Shown one piece after another: positions 27,301-34,839 of a stretch of DNA of 64,000 nt. Where the stretch lies: positions 310,001 to 374,000 of the forward strand of contig CANNEA010000001.1 of assembly GCA_947503525.1 (NCBI GenBank), given 5' to 3'. Each line of letters opens with the position of its first letter. The stretch's first letter is position 1. The notes beneath the pieces were generated by a model that worked only from the letters and a program-made list of their open reading frames with translations, ran no database searches and was not told the origin of the DNA. Position numbers and translations under genes: made by a program. Source of the stretch: an uncultured Carboxylicivirga sp. (lineage in GTDB: Bacteria > Bacteroidota > Bacteroidia > Bacteroidales > Marinilabiliaceae).

Positions 27301-29712
27301 CCATGTATTAATGCAGGAATGAATGATTCAATTCCTGATCGACAATTACTTGATTTAGATGCATATGGCAGAGTAGCATTCGGAACTGTTGATATGGGTG
27401 CATATGAGGCTGCCTATCCTGTTACTGTTCGACCTGCTGATAAGGCGCCGGAAAAACCTGGAATGGGTGGAGTACTTGGATATACCTGGACTCTAGGTGC
27501 AGATATTGATGGAAACACTCCTGATCCTGTATTAATGGAATACACAGATTATCGCATGCAAGTTAAGGTATGGGAAAAGGATAATCCTGATAATGTATAT
27601 GAAGAACTATCCTTGGGATCATTGGGCTTCCTTTCCTTCAATGTTGATTATGGAACCGGTTATCAGTGGCAAGTAGGTGTTGAAACTGAAAGCTATACTT
27701 ATTGGTCGGATACGGCAACCTTCTATGTTGGAAGAGAAAAACCATTCTATGTTAAGGCAGGTTCCAGAGGCTTTGGAAGTTCTTGGGACGATGCCATGGG
27801 ATCGATAAAGGATGCCCTGGCTGCTGCAATCCCAGGTGATGAGATTTGGGTGGCTGAAGGAATGTATTATCCAACTGCTGCTATCGATCGTAGTGTTGCA
27901 ATTGAATTGGATTCTTATATTGGTTTATATGGTGGGTTCAAAGGCAACGAAACCAGTAGATATGCCAGATTGGAAAACAAAGGCCAGTCAATACTATCAG
28001 GTGATATAGGAACCGCAAATGATGATAGTGATAACTCTAATCATATCATTAAGATTACCGGAACACAAGATGAACCAATAGAAGGTGTTGTGATTGATGG
28101 ATTTACGATTAGTCATGCTAATGCTGACACTAACGATGGTGGAGCCATAATAGCTGATAATGCCTCTTATAAAGTATACAACTGTTTTATAAGTCATAAT
28201 AAGGCCGGTAAAGGGGCTGCCATCTATAATATTGCGTCGAAACCATATATCTATAATACACAGATTGATAATAACTCTTCAAGTGACGGAGTAGTTTATT
28301 CTGATGCTAATTCAGAACCAACAATAATCAATACAACTATCACAGCTAATGCCAGTGGAGTTAATGGAGCTGGTACCATTGGTAATACCATCATTTATGG
28401 CAATGATGCGGATCAGGTTTTAGGATCACCTGAGGTGACTTATAGCTGTATTGAAGGTGATTATGAAGGTGAGGGTAATACGGCTTATGATCCTGATTTT
28501 ATTGATGCAGAGAACAATGATTTCAGATTGGGTGAATTCAGTTCGTGTTTTGATCAGGGGAGTGATTTGTTGCTACCTACAGATGCTTTTATGGATTTAT
28601 ACGTTAATGAATCAAGATCGTTCTATAGTGCTGTTGATATTGGAGCATCTGAGTTAGGTGTGTTTGAATTAGGCGAGATTAAAGCCGAATCAAATACTCC
28701 TGCTAATGATGCAACAGAAGTAGATTATGCATCGGCTATAAATGTGATCTACAATAAAGATGTTGAAATTGCAGATCTTAGCTTGATTACCATGACTCCT
28801 GAAAACTTGATTTCAAACTTTGAGGTGATTGATAATAAAATAAGTTTAATCCATAGCGAAGCACTAAGTTTTGATGAGGTGTATACAATTGAAATTCCAG
28901 CAGAAGCCGTTAAATTTAAGTATAACGATAAATTCAGAGTAACGCCGCACTCTTTCTCATTTAGTATAAGGAGCTGTGAATCTGTTCAGATTACTCCGCT
29001 TAGTTCGTTGGTTGATGCTTGTTTCTTAGGTGATACTGCACTCCATGTTACATTGAGTGGTGATTATACAATGCCATTTGATTGGAGTCACAAAGGTGTG
29101 TCTCTAGGAGAGGATTTTAACGAATCAATGCGACTGCCAATCAATGGCCTGAATGCTTCACAAGAAGGAACTTACGTATTTACTACAATAGATATGTGTG
29201 GCAATACAGTTACTGAAAATATAGAGCTTAAGTTGAAAGAAACGAATTTGTTAGATATTCAGGATAAGTGGAATAGTGTATTGTTTATAGATAATGGTGA
29301 TCAATTATTTGAAGATTATCAGTGGTTTGTTAATAATGCACCATTTGATAATAAGCAATATCTCGATCTTACTCAAATATCAGGAAACGTGCATGCTACA
29401 GCGCTTGATACAGAATCGGGATGTACTGTTTATTCAGATACGATTTCCATTAGTAATGGAGGTTTAAAATCTGTTAAGGTTGCTCCAAATCCAGCTTCAA
29501 TCAATCAAACCATTGTTGTGCAGTTGCCTGAGAATGCCAATCAGGCTGAAGTGAAATTGTATGATATGGGTGGAGTTTTGGTTTCGAGTCAGGAATATTT
29601 AAATAGTACAGTGCTCGATTTTGAAAAAACGAATGTGAAGCCTGGTATATATATTCTGGAAATTACTTCGGGAGATATAATTGAGAAACGTAAAATAATG
29701 ATTAAACGCTAA
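21358..29712 (+). CDS. Giant modular beta-helix surface protein with T9SS tail
   Basis: A 2784-residue protein with a signal peptide and six modules of about 420 residues starting near residues 25, 451, 870, 1283, 1703 and 2131. Each opens with a Y-V-K-x-G…GSSW-x-D-A-F-G block, then GDEIWIAAGTYYP, YGGFxGxE, NKTILSGDIG, a parallel beta-helix rich in N and G (choice-of-anchor-Q type), and ends with an FN3-like domain (…W-R-x-G-V-E-T-E…). After the sixth module come a Big-5-like domain (2441-2540), an Ig-like segment, and a T9SS sorting domain (VKVAPNPASINQTIVV…). No catalytic residues of a lyase are evident. An adhesin or glycan-binding stalk is most likely. The upstream gap 21123-21357 shows no operator motif. 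Confidence 0.85.
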   Translation: MNRFFTRLALILVLGIIPFKGYSTVRYVKPGDTSSAWATQSNVYADLQLALADAQSGDEIWIAAGVYKPTEGTDPLIAFELVDGVKLYGGFDGSETDLSERNWILNKTILSGDIGEEGIVEDNSYTIVRAVGSEFFPIEAPTEINGLIIEKARNYFWDREDGTGGGLYCEYAALKVNNVIFQNNITRNDGGGAYIDENASVTFGNTMFIDNLAYMGAGVYNKGELSCYNCLWYKNETKNMNGRYTTSIANQAVDVYTANSSALIVNSIFCLTNLNSGMYQSVYGEVTQQSNLSSDNLNFVDIIGLDFRLSQLSEAVDAGDNNYQGALTSDYSGGNRIQNGTIDIGPFEGTVLCPTNTLPEDNAIISATGESIDVQFDAEWSESIAYAITRRFIQYWNDDQSVVEVDVNTLTYLQSFNTGQKVNWRFGVETENNGILYSSVWSFNIPHTHPIYVQEGKTGDGSSWADAFGTVQEALSIAVESDQIWIAAGTYKPSETTERFISYELKESIKLYGGFDGTEEKLEERDWIKNKTILSGDIGEEGQFSDNSYNVVVVNTDKEALLDGVIIQDGNADNWSEADNGGAVFLSSGHLKLVNTTLQNNHANDDGGAIFIDKGILTAVSSIFEENDCSSHGGAIYNYKGQLNLINCVVTKNYSNYYHGSIGTEYMAITKITNSIILDNSSQYGEFSSWAGSVTNSYVEPSYSGTEMVSEKPLFVNSKDGDYRLRSNSSALDKGINDSIPNWVSLDFYGNARILDDVVDLGIAEGGIVCPVNSIPLDQSIFRSDEATHIIDFEADWTEGEPAYTITKYFIEYWDRTGVRKQVEVQDDMKASIALNTGEEYQWRAYVETEDGVKNYASISELSLAYNRPVYVKEGAVGDGSSWTNAYGSLAEAITNSVSGDSIWVAAGTYYPTKGTERRTSFKIESKIVLQGGFAGDETLASERDYSLNKTILSGDIGEMDEEYDNSHNVIHCEASDTITIDGVTIKNGNANYYNDIYRYGAAIYVSKGHVIVKNSIIEDNFAERGAALYNKGGTVDFYNNLIHRNESRYTNIYSYDRILNVINCTLVNNICNYNGGVILASGNLTNSILWSNKIQPGHSAISNIDVDNSIVQNYSNDKATINSDPLFMDAASYDYRLHYTSPAIDKAIKDSLPESINLDLLGNERVINEVLDMGAYEGGVETPLLISPKNKEVITATSEAVTVDFSWEWAETMEVPAISSYSLLYWEEGGDITTIDNITETNYSLTLTQGKNMFWRVAIHIEEGSSIYTLINQLYITHKHPLFVKESSVGDGTAWSNAFGTLNEAILTAVKGDTIWMASGTYYPSDIDDRYASFNLKDGIAIYGGFEGNETLLKDRDWNRNKTILSGDIGEPDVQEDNSYHILRAQMSDLDSAFIDGVTLTEAYADSWNNDNNRGGGLLAKGGYVEIVNSIISDNYVSDDGAAIYVSGAKVRTVNSMIINNSCGDDGGGIYSYNGSVEVINSIIYGNYAGWGSGGIYGYGGSYIANSIIWNNRAARNTNNIAHSSATYSCIEGGYYGEGNIGSDPMFIDVDALDFRLNAISPCINAGNNDSIPTGLSTDLLGNNRILEDSVDVGCFEGGVSTPICLSPSNNAIIKGVFLGTEVEFEGGWAIDVAEPSEGIYKIEYWREGSDPSLIDLSDQMSITTSLGNGHVYYWRIGHFINDELPSWSPVNSFSLTHEYSLKVENGSSGNGARWQDAFGTLQDALEEAVAGDEIWIAAGTYYPSEDGNRGESFTIDKTLSIYGGFSGSEVYLEDRIWRGNRTILSGNIGLELVENDNSNRIITANLSSTDTLLIDGLEINDGRADSYPLTTGAGMYITSGKTILRNVTFSQNYASADGGAISVYNGNLDLHNCVLHNNETGDDGGALHAYFSDVNVKNTTIVNNKARYQGASIYSYGKTTKLTNSIVWGNNSENYDGDNMRISSASYSCIENYNGTGNVSSDPLFVDIENNNYRLTSASPCINAGMNDSIPDRQLLDLDAYGRVAFGTVDMGAYEAAYPVTVRPADKAPEKPGMGGVLGYTWTLGADIDGNTPDPVLMEYTDYRMQVKVWEKDNPDNVYEELSLGSLGFLSFNVDYGTGYQWQVGVETESYTYWSDTATFYVGREKPFYVKAGSRGFGSSWDDAMGSIKDALAAAIPGDEIWVAEGMYYPTAAIDRSVAIELDSYIGLYGGFKGNETSRYARLENKGQSILSGDIGTANDDSDNSNHIIKITGTQDEPIEGVVIDGFTISHANADTNDGGAIIADNASYKVYNCFISHNKAGKGAAIYNIASKPYIYNTQIDNNSSSDGVVYSDANSEPTIINTTITANASGVNGAGTIGNTIIYGNDADQVLGSPEVTYSCIEGDYEGEGNTAYDPDFIDAENNDFRLGEFSSCFDQGSDLLLPTDAFMDLYVNESRSFYSAVDIGASELGVFELGEIKAESNTPANDATEVDYASAINVIYNKDVEIADLSLITMTPENLISNFEVIDNKISLIHSEALSFDEVYTIEIPAEAVKFKYNDKFRVTPHSFSFSIRSCESVQITPLSSLVDACFLGDTALHVTLSGDYTMPFDWSHKGVSLGEDFNESMRLPINGLNASQEGTYVFTTIDMCGNTVTENIELKLKETNLLDIQDKWNSVLFIDNGDQLFEDYQWFVNNAPFDNKQYLDLTQISGNVHATALDTESGCTVYSDTISISNGGLKSVKVAPNPASINQTIVVQLPENANQAEVKLYDMGGVLVSSQEYLNSTVLDFEKTNVKPGIYILEITSGDIIEKRKIMIKR
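21430..28660 (+). repeat. Six tandem ~1.26-kb coding repeats
   Basis: The six modules repeat at intervals of 413-428 residues. They are clear at protein level (GDEIW, YGGF, ILSGDIG recur in each) but diverged in DNA, so the duplications are old. Confidence 0.88.
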
Positions 29713-29801
29713 CCATTATCCTATTGGACATGCAAGTGTAGTTAATTAATCCTATTGATTGCACTTGGATGTTTAAATGGCAAATGAAAGAAATATAACA
29801 G

Positions 29802-30695
29802 ATGAAATTTATTCAAATAACATTAATGCTGGTCGTTTTACTTTGTGTAAGTGTCATGGTTAAGGCACAAGACACCACGGCTGTTGTAAATAAGGTTCAG
29901 ACTAAGAATAAGCAAGCAAAAAAGAAGTTCGAGAAGAAACATAAAACAGTTTATTGGGGTTTAAAAGCCGGTGGAGGTCAGGTGCTTTGGGATAATGATT
30001 TAGAGGGATACCAAAGTGAAAACAGTATGGCTTTTCAAGGCGGATTCTTTATTGAAGTTCGACCAATTAAGTATGTTTCTATTGAAACAGGGGCAACTTA
30101 TTTTATGATGAAACCATCTTCTGGTTTAGCCAGTTTTTATCAAACACATAAAGGAGTAGATAGTGAAGGTGATGCTGTTGAATATCGCTTTGCTGCCGAA
30201 AGAGTAGTGGAAGATCAAACTGTAGATGTGGTTAATATACCTCTCGCGATTAAATTAAATGCTTTTGCTGGTAACTGGGAGTTTTATGGAAAGGCTGGAA
30301 TGATGTATCGTTATGCAATAAATACAAGCTATAAGCAAACAGGAGTATACTCTAATCACGGCTATTATGAGCAATGGGATTTGCTAATTGATGATCTGCC
30401 TCAGCAAGGTTACTACTCCAATAGCTTTGGTAGTGAAGAAGGTGAGCTAAAATGGAAGAATACTTTTGACCCTTTTGTGGGCGCAGGTATCGTATTTCCC
30501 GGCAAAGGAACGTCATTCTTTATTGAAGGACTGTATTATCTGGGAGGAACAGATTTGACGGAACCTAAACAGGACAGACCTTTTGAAAATCGAATGAGTA
30601 ATACTTCTCAATACGAACAAGTATCTGGTAGCTTAATGGAAATGGGTAAGAATGGCTTATCCGGATTTATGGTTAATATAGGATTAAGGTTCTAA
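29802..30695 (+). CDS. Outer-membrane beta-barrel protein
   Basis: A 297-residue protein with signal peptide (ending VMVKAQ), a basic stretch (KNKQAKKKFEKKHK, 38-51), and then alternating beta-strands with aromatic girdles: WGLKAGGGQVLW, SIETGATYFMM, WEFYGKAGMMYRY, and a C-terminal FMVNIGLRF ending in Phe. This is the porin-like outer-membrane beta-barrel family of Bacteroidota. It begins 89 bases after the giant protein with no terminator between and is probably co-transcribed. A role as anchor or export partner for that protein is inferred from context. A terminator follows. Confidence 0.8.
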   Translation: MKFIQITLMLVVLLCVSVMVKAQDTTAVVNKVQTKNKQAKKKFEKKHKTVYWGLKAGGGQVLWDNDLEGYQSENSMAFQGGFFIEVRPIKYVSIETGATYFMMKPSSGLASFYQTHKGVDSEGDAVEYRFAAERVVEDQTVDVVNIPLAIKLNAFAGNWEFYGKAGMMYRYAINTSYKQTGVYSNHGYYEQWDLLIDDLPQQGYYSNSFGSEEGELKWKNTFDPFVGAGIVFPGKGTSFFIEGLYYLGGTDLTEPKQDRPFENRMSNTSQYEQVSGSLMEMGKNGLSGFMVNIGLRF

Positions 30696-30717
30696 TTGAA
30701 TCAATTACATATTAAAG

Positions 30718-30756
30718 GCCGGTTTTACTCTTTTGTAAACCGGCTTTTCTTTTTTA
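30718..30756 (+). terminator. Intrinsic terminator after the barrel protein
   Basis: The stem GCCGGTTTTAC / GTAAACCGGC has one bulge and is followed by TTTTCTTTTTT. Confidence 0.9.
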
Positions 30757-30834
30757 TATAAAGTAAGATCTGCAAGAATAAGCAGAATCTCTATTAAAGA
30801 TTTGTGTAATTTAGGCCAACAATAATTATCGACC

Positions 30835-31245
30835 ATGAACTACGATTACGAACTGGAATTTAAAGTGCGCGATTACGAATGTGATTTGCAGGGAATAGTT
30901 AATAATTCGGTATATCAGAATTATCTGGAACATACTCGTCATGAATTTTTGGATGAAATAGGCCTTAACTTCAAAGAGTTATACGATAAAGGTATAGTGG
31001 CTGTAGTTGCTCGTGCCGATCTGGCTTATAAAACCCCTTTAAAAAGTAATGATCGATTTGTAGTGAAGGTTCGAGTTGAGCATTCAGGTGTAAAGTATAT
31101 TTTCAATCAGGACATATATCGTTTGCCAGACAATAAGCTTTGCTTAAAGGGTGTGATTACTACAACGAGTATTGTAAATGGCAGGCTGGCTGTTAGTGAA
31201 GATATTGTTGAGGCTTTTGAAAGAATAATTGAAAAGAGAGGATAG
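30835..31245 (+). CDS. Acyl-CoA thioesterase (4HBT / YbgC-like hotdog protein)
   Basis: A 136-residue cytoplasmic hotdog-fold protein of usual length for the family. The active-site region reads VRDYECDLQGIVNNSVYQNYLEHTR, where the Asp15-like residue and the V-N-N-x-x-Y pattern match 4-hydroxybenzoyl-CoA thioesterase and YbgC relatives. They hydrolyse acyl-CoA thioesters. It converges on the GNAT gene with only three bases between the stop codons. It is a housekeeping gene inside the locus rather than part of glycan use. Confidence 0.88.
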   Translation: MNYDYELEFKVRDYECDLQGIVNNSVYQNYLEHTRHEFLDEIGLNFKELYDKGIVAVVARADLAYKTPLKSNDRFVVKVRVEHSGVKYIFNQDIYRLPDNKLCLKGVITTTSIVNGRLAVSEDIVEAFERIIEKRG

Positions 31246-31248
31246 CTT

Positions 31249-31698
31249 CTATGTCTGTTTCATAAAGCAAATACTATCTTCCACCTCTGCATACTGGCCA
31301 TAGTTAGGAATTATAACATAGCCACTCTTTTTATACAGAGCAATAGCTTCAGGTTGTTTGATGCCTGTTTCAAGAATGCATTTTTGATAATCAAGTTCTG
31401 AAGTCCAGAGCTCTAATTCTTTAAGGATTTTTGAAGCCAAGCCCTGGCCTCTAAACTCATTTAGAGTGTACATGCGTTTAACTTCCATGCTACTTTTGTC
31501 GTATGCCTTAATGGCTCCACATGCACATGCCTTGTTATCAATGTAGGCCAACACGACATGTTTGATATGATCAATCTTATTGAATTGAGCATAAAAAGCA
31601 TGGTCCTCTCCATCTCTTATTGCCAGATCGCCATCGAGTAGCTTTACCAAGCGGATAAAATCAGGGTGATTAGAGTCAGTGCGGATTATTTTAATCAT
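31249..31698 (-). CDS. GNAT-family N-acetyltransferase
   Basis: A 149-residue cytoplasmic protein with the acetyl-CoA-binding motif A: VKRMYTLNEFRGQGLASKIL, where R-G-Q-G-L-A is the pyrophosphate-binding loop, followed by a helix and CILETGIKQPEAIALYKKSGY, the usual C-terminal part. The substrate is unknown. It follows the DUF6786-like lipoprotein gene by 42 bases on the same strand and may share its transcript. Confidence 0.88.
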   Translation of the reverse strand: MIKIIRTDSNHPDFIRLVKLLDGDLAIRDGEDHAFYAQFNKIDHIKHVVLAYIDNKACACGAIKAYDKSSMEVKRMYTLNEFRGQGLASKILKELELWTSELDYQKCILETGIKQPEAIALYKKSGYVIIPNYGQYAEVEDSICFMKQT

Positions 31699-31740
31699 TA
31701 TGAATAGAGATTAGTAGTTTGTCAACTAATATAGACATTG

Positions 31741-32925
31741 TTAATATTCCATCAAATCAACTCCAAGTAATGATTTCGAGATTTGGTTTAAATCCTTCTT
31801 CGACCCGGTAAAATGAAACATTCGATGAAAGTGGAAAAGAGAATCTTTGGGTGCCAACTCCTTCATTGAAGAGCAGCTTTCCATCTCGTAAAAGCTATTT
31901 GTTTCACCGATTGACAAATCCATTGGACCGTGATTATATATTGGAATAGCTTCTCCCAAATAGGGATTTTCTTGTTCTGAAACCTCCGAGTTAAAATATA
32001 GAGGCTCTCCGTCTATTTGATATTGCACAATGTGCAGGGTATTAATTTCAGGTTGATAGCTTCCATAAATACTGGGAGAAATGGTGTTAGGAATTCCAAT
32101 TTTTGACCGGTATTTACCATCTGTTTTAAATATGAGAGCTTGATCCTTTATAAAAAGTCGATCATCCTTAATTGGACTCAAATATTTGTAAATAGAGTCC
32201 GTTGAAATATCATAAGGTAACGGAATTATAACATTGCTTTGATTCGTGCCTTTAAGCATATTGAGGCTCCACAATGAAGCAAGTCCCTTCTCAGTAGTCC
32301 ATTTGTTTTTGCCGGCATTTATTAAAGTATGGGAACTTTCGTAGGCCACCATCTTGATATTGCTAAGCGTTTTAAGGTTTAAGAGACTGTATGCCTTTTG
32401 ATTATTAAGTAGTTCAATGTTGCGTTTAAGCTTTAGCTTAAACTGAGTGCCTATAAAATTGCTTAACTGAAATTCCTTTGAGAGTTTCACGCTTGAATCA
32501 CTTTGATCGATCAATTGAAAAGGTTCTGAATCTATTGGAGCCGGAACTTTCCAGTTATCATCATGAATAGGTTTGACTTGTTGAAAATAAAATGAATGCT
32601 GTCCTCCCAATGGTCCTATCCATACTCTTTCTTCACCTCCTATACCAGAGCCAATGTTTTTATGGTCCTGGGCTATGCCTTCATAATTAAGCCAACCTTG
32701 ACTATATCCTTGTAAACCATCATTTGTTGAGCTAAGTACTTTTCCCTGGAATTGTGGCGAAATAAATAATCTGGACAAGCCGTTTGGGGAGCTTAGTTCA
32801 ATAAGTTCTGCCTTTTGACTCAGTAGGAGCAAATCATCTTGGTAAGTATGCTGTTTCGGTTGATTACATGCTTGATGAAATAGAAGGGCGAAGAATATGA
32901 AGGAAAGACAGATCGTATTTTTCAT
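31741..32925 (-). CDS. Lipoprotein of unknown function (DUF6786/DUF4380-like)
   Basis: A 394-residue protein with a lipoprotein signal (ALLFHQAC, Cys20). The body contains a galactose-mutarotase-like pattern: SPNGLSRLFISPQFQGKV near the N-terminus and GGEERVWIGPLGGQHSFYF near residue 100. This resembles the sugar-mutarotase-like lipoproteins placed in DUF6786 or DUF4380; I give the family name with caution. No enzyme activity is established for them. A regulon-type operator with a -7 box at the standard distance lies upstream on the same strand, which ties it to the galactan response. It could be a periplasmic aldose epimerase or a sugar-binding lipoprotein. Confidence 0.65.
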   Translation of the reverse strand: MKNTICLSFIFFALLFHQACNQPKQHTYQDDLLLLSQKAELIELSSPNGLSRLFISPQFQGKVLSSTNDGLQGYSQGWLNYEGIAQDHKNIGSGIGGEERVWIGPLGGQHSFYFQQVKPIHDDNWKVPAPIDSEPFQLIDQSDSSVKLSKEFQLSNFIGTQFKLKLKRNIELLNNQKAYSLLNLKTLSNIKMVAYESSHTLINAGKNKWTTEKGLASLWSLNMLKGTNQSNVIIPLPYDISTDSIYKYLSPIKDDRLFIKDQALIFKTDGKYRSKIGIPNTISPSIYGSYQPEINTLHIVQYQIDGEPLYFNSEVSEQENPYLGEAIPIYNHGPMDLSIGETNSFYEMESCSSMKELAPKDSLFHFHRMFHFTGSKKDLNQISKSLLGVDLMEY

Positions 32926-32965
32926 ACTTAGTTTATTTATTGTTTGAGTGCAACATATACTTAAA

Positions 32966-33022
32966 CAATAATAATTTATTATACTCTGGATTTCATGTAA
33001 TAATACAATCGTATTTAGGGGG
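32966..33022 (-). promoter_or_regulatory. Putative regulon operator and -7 box for the lipoprotein gene
   Basis: On the minus strand TACCCCCT has its C-run at 33022-33018, with a TTAC half-site about 21 bases on. TATTATTG (32973-32966), one mismatch to TAnnTTTG, starts exactly 45 bases after the run. Confidence 0.55.
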
Positions 33023-33024
33023 TA

Positions 33025-34704
33025 TTACGATAAGTTTTCAAGATAGAGTGATAAATTTATTTCACGTGGTAATTGTAGCTTCTTTCTAAGTCGATAACGC
33101 TGTGTATGTACGCTTTCGTTTGAAATACCCATTAACTGCGCTATTTCTTTGCTGCTAAAATCGAGCTTAATGAGGGCACACAGTTTGCGTTCACCATTAG
33201 TTAGGTTAGGGTGCTTTTTTAATAAATTCTTATAAAAGGTTTTGTTGACCTCAGTAAAACGCGATTCAAATTCAACCCAATGTTGCTTGCTGTCAGCAGT
33301 GGCGTTTTTCAGCAGCCTTTTTAATGTATTTTTCGAGTTGACTTCGTTGCTATCAAATAGATGTGTTTTAATTTCCTTAAAAAATTCATCTTTCTGTATG
33401 AGCTGCAGCGCGGAAGAAGCTAATTCTCTGTTTTTTAATTCAATCAGTTCGAGATTTTGTGTTTTCTCTAATAATCTTTTCTCTTTAGCCAGCTCTTCAC
33501 GGTTTTTGTGCTGAATTCTGAGGTATCTAATATAGAGATATCCACTTAGTAAGATGAAGATCAACGAAATGCTTAGGATTATGCGTTGTAATGAATTGAC
33601 TTTTTCCTGATGCTCAAGGTGTTTTAATCGTTGTTGTTGTATTAGCCTGTTCTGTTCAATTTTATCCTCACGATATTTATCGCTTATTTCCAATAAGGGT
33701 CTGTTGTTAGGACTACGGCTGTCATATAGTTTTTCGTTGGCTTTTTGGGCCATCTCTAAATATTTATATGCCTTTTGATATTGCCTGTTTTCAGCGTATA
33801 AATCTGCCATTTTATCATAAACTCTTGGCAGATAGTTAGAGTGACTGTTCAGGGTTTTAGACAATTCAACGGATGCTTTATAGTAGGCTTCACTTTTATT
33901 AAAATTAGACTTCAACTTATAAGCATCACCAAGCATACTAAACAAGATAGTCAGGTAACTGGGGTTGGTGTCTTTAAAATGATCAACTACAGGCAATAAT
34001 GTCCGGATAGCATTGTTTACTTCTCCTTTGTTTAAAAGGTAATAACCGAGTTCTGCATTAAGATATTTTGCATTTGTGGGGGTTTGACCCGCAGCAAATC
34101 TTACCTGATAACAACTGTCTAAATATTGCTTTGACAACTCAGCTTCATTATTCTCTCGATAAAAGATTGTCAGCCCATAGTATACTGAAATAAGCTTTTG
34201 AAGAGTCGCTTTATTTGATTGAATTAATTTTTTATTAATGGATAAGGAGGATTGAAAGTAATTCAATGATTCTTTCTTACGATCAAAGTAACTGTACAAC
34301 CATCCAATGTGCTCATGAAGATTGGCAACTGAAACAGAGTCGTTTAGTTGATCTGCTAATAATAAAGCATCCCAGAAATATTGATATGAGCGGGCATAAT
34401 TGGCGCGGTGCGAGTAAATATATCCCAGCTGAGATAAAGTCTGAATGGTTTCGTTAGTGTCCTTGCGTGATTTAGCTAATTCCAATTGATTCTGGACATT
34501 GTAAATGGTGTTGTCCGAAAACTCAGATGCTATCTCATCACCCGGATTTATTACAATTGGTATGTTTATAAGACTATCAATTTCACTTTGACCACTAGTG
34601 ATAAATGCAGTAAATAAGTAGATGCAAATAACAATTGCTAGTCTAGCCCAAATTACCCAACATTGTCTAGGTGATGTATTTTCTAAATAGCCTAAAATCA
34701 ACAT
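33025..34704 (-). CDS. TPR transcriptional regulator with LuxR-type HTH
   Basis: A 559-residue protein. It has an N-terminal export signal or membrane segment, TPR repeats over about 60-330 (LSQLGYIYSHRANYARSYQYFWDAL is typical, split at the S), a coiled stretch, one membrane helix near 378-396 (ISLIFILLSGYLYI), a coiled coil, and a C-terminal LuxR-like HTH (LTNGERKLCALIKLDFSSKE, then IAQLMGISNESV) at about 497-555. Bacteroidota use this TPR-TM-HTH layout for periplasmic sensing coupled to DNA binding. The target is not visible. It is divergent from the GH3-DUF418 pair across a 135-base gap, so control of those genes is a reasonable inference. Confidence 0.82.
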   Translation of the reverse strand: MLILGYLENTSPRQCWVIWARLAIVICIYLFTAFITSGQSEIDSLINIPIVINPGDEIASEFSDNTIYNVQNQLELAKSRKDTNETIQTLSQLGYIYSHRANYARSYQYFWDALLLADQLNDSVSVANLHEHIGWLYSYFDRKKESLNYFQSSLSINKKLIQSNKATLQKLISVYYGLTIFYRENNEAELSKQYLDSCYQVRFAAGQTPTNAKYLNAELGYYLLNKGEVNNAIRTLLPVVDHFKDTNPSYLTILFSMLGDAYKLKSNFNKSEAYYKASVELSKTLNSHSNYLPRVYDKMADLYAENRQYQKAYKYLEMAQKANEKLYDSRSPNNRPLLEISDKYREDKIEQNRLIQQQRLKHLEHQEKVNSLQRIILSISLIFILLSGYLYIRYLRIQHKNREELAKEKRLLEKTQNLELIELKNRELASSALQLIQKDEFFKEIKTHLFDSNEVNSKNTLKRLLKNATADSKQHWVEFESRFTEVNKTFYKNLLKKHPNLTNGERKLCALIKLDFSSKEIAQLMGISNESVHTQRYRLRKKLQLPREINLSLYLENLS

Positions 34705-34839
34705 TTAATATTTTATTAAATAATAATGTGTTCATAATATAATGGCTTAAATATACCTATTGTCTATTTTAATATTAAAGAATTATGGATTTTCTCAATC
34801 AATTTAAAAGATCTTGGTATTGAATTCAAAACTACTACT

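Noticed and set aside
21430-28660. CRISPR-like or mobile repeats in the long repetitive stretch
   Set aside because: The repeats are in frame, about 1.26 kb long, diverged in DNA and conserved in protein; they are protein modules.
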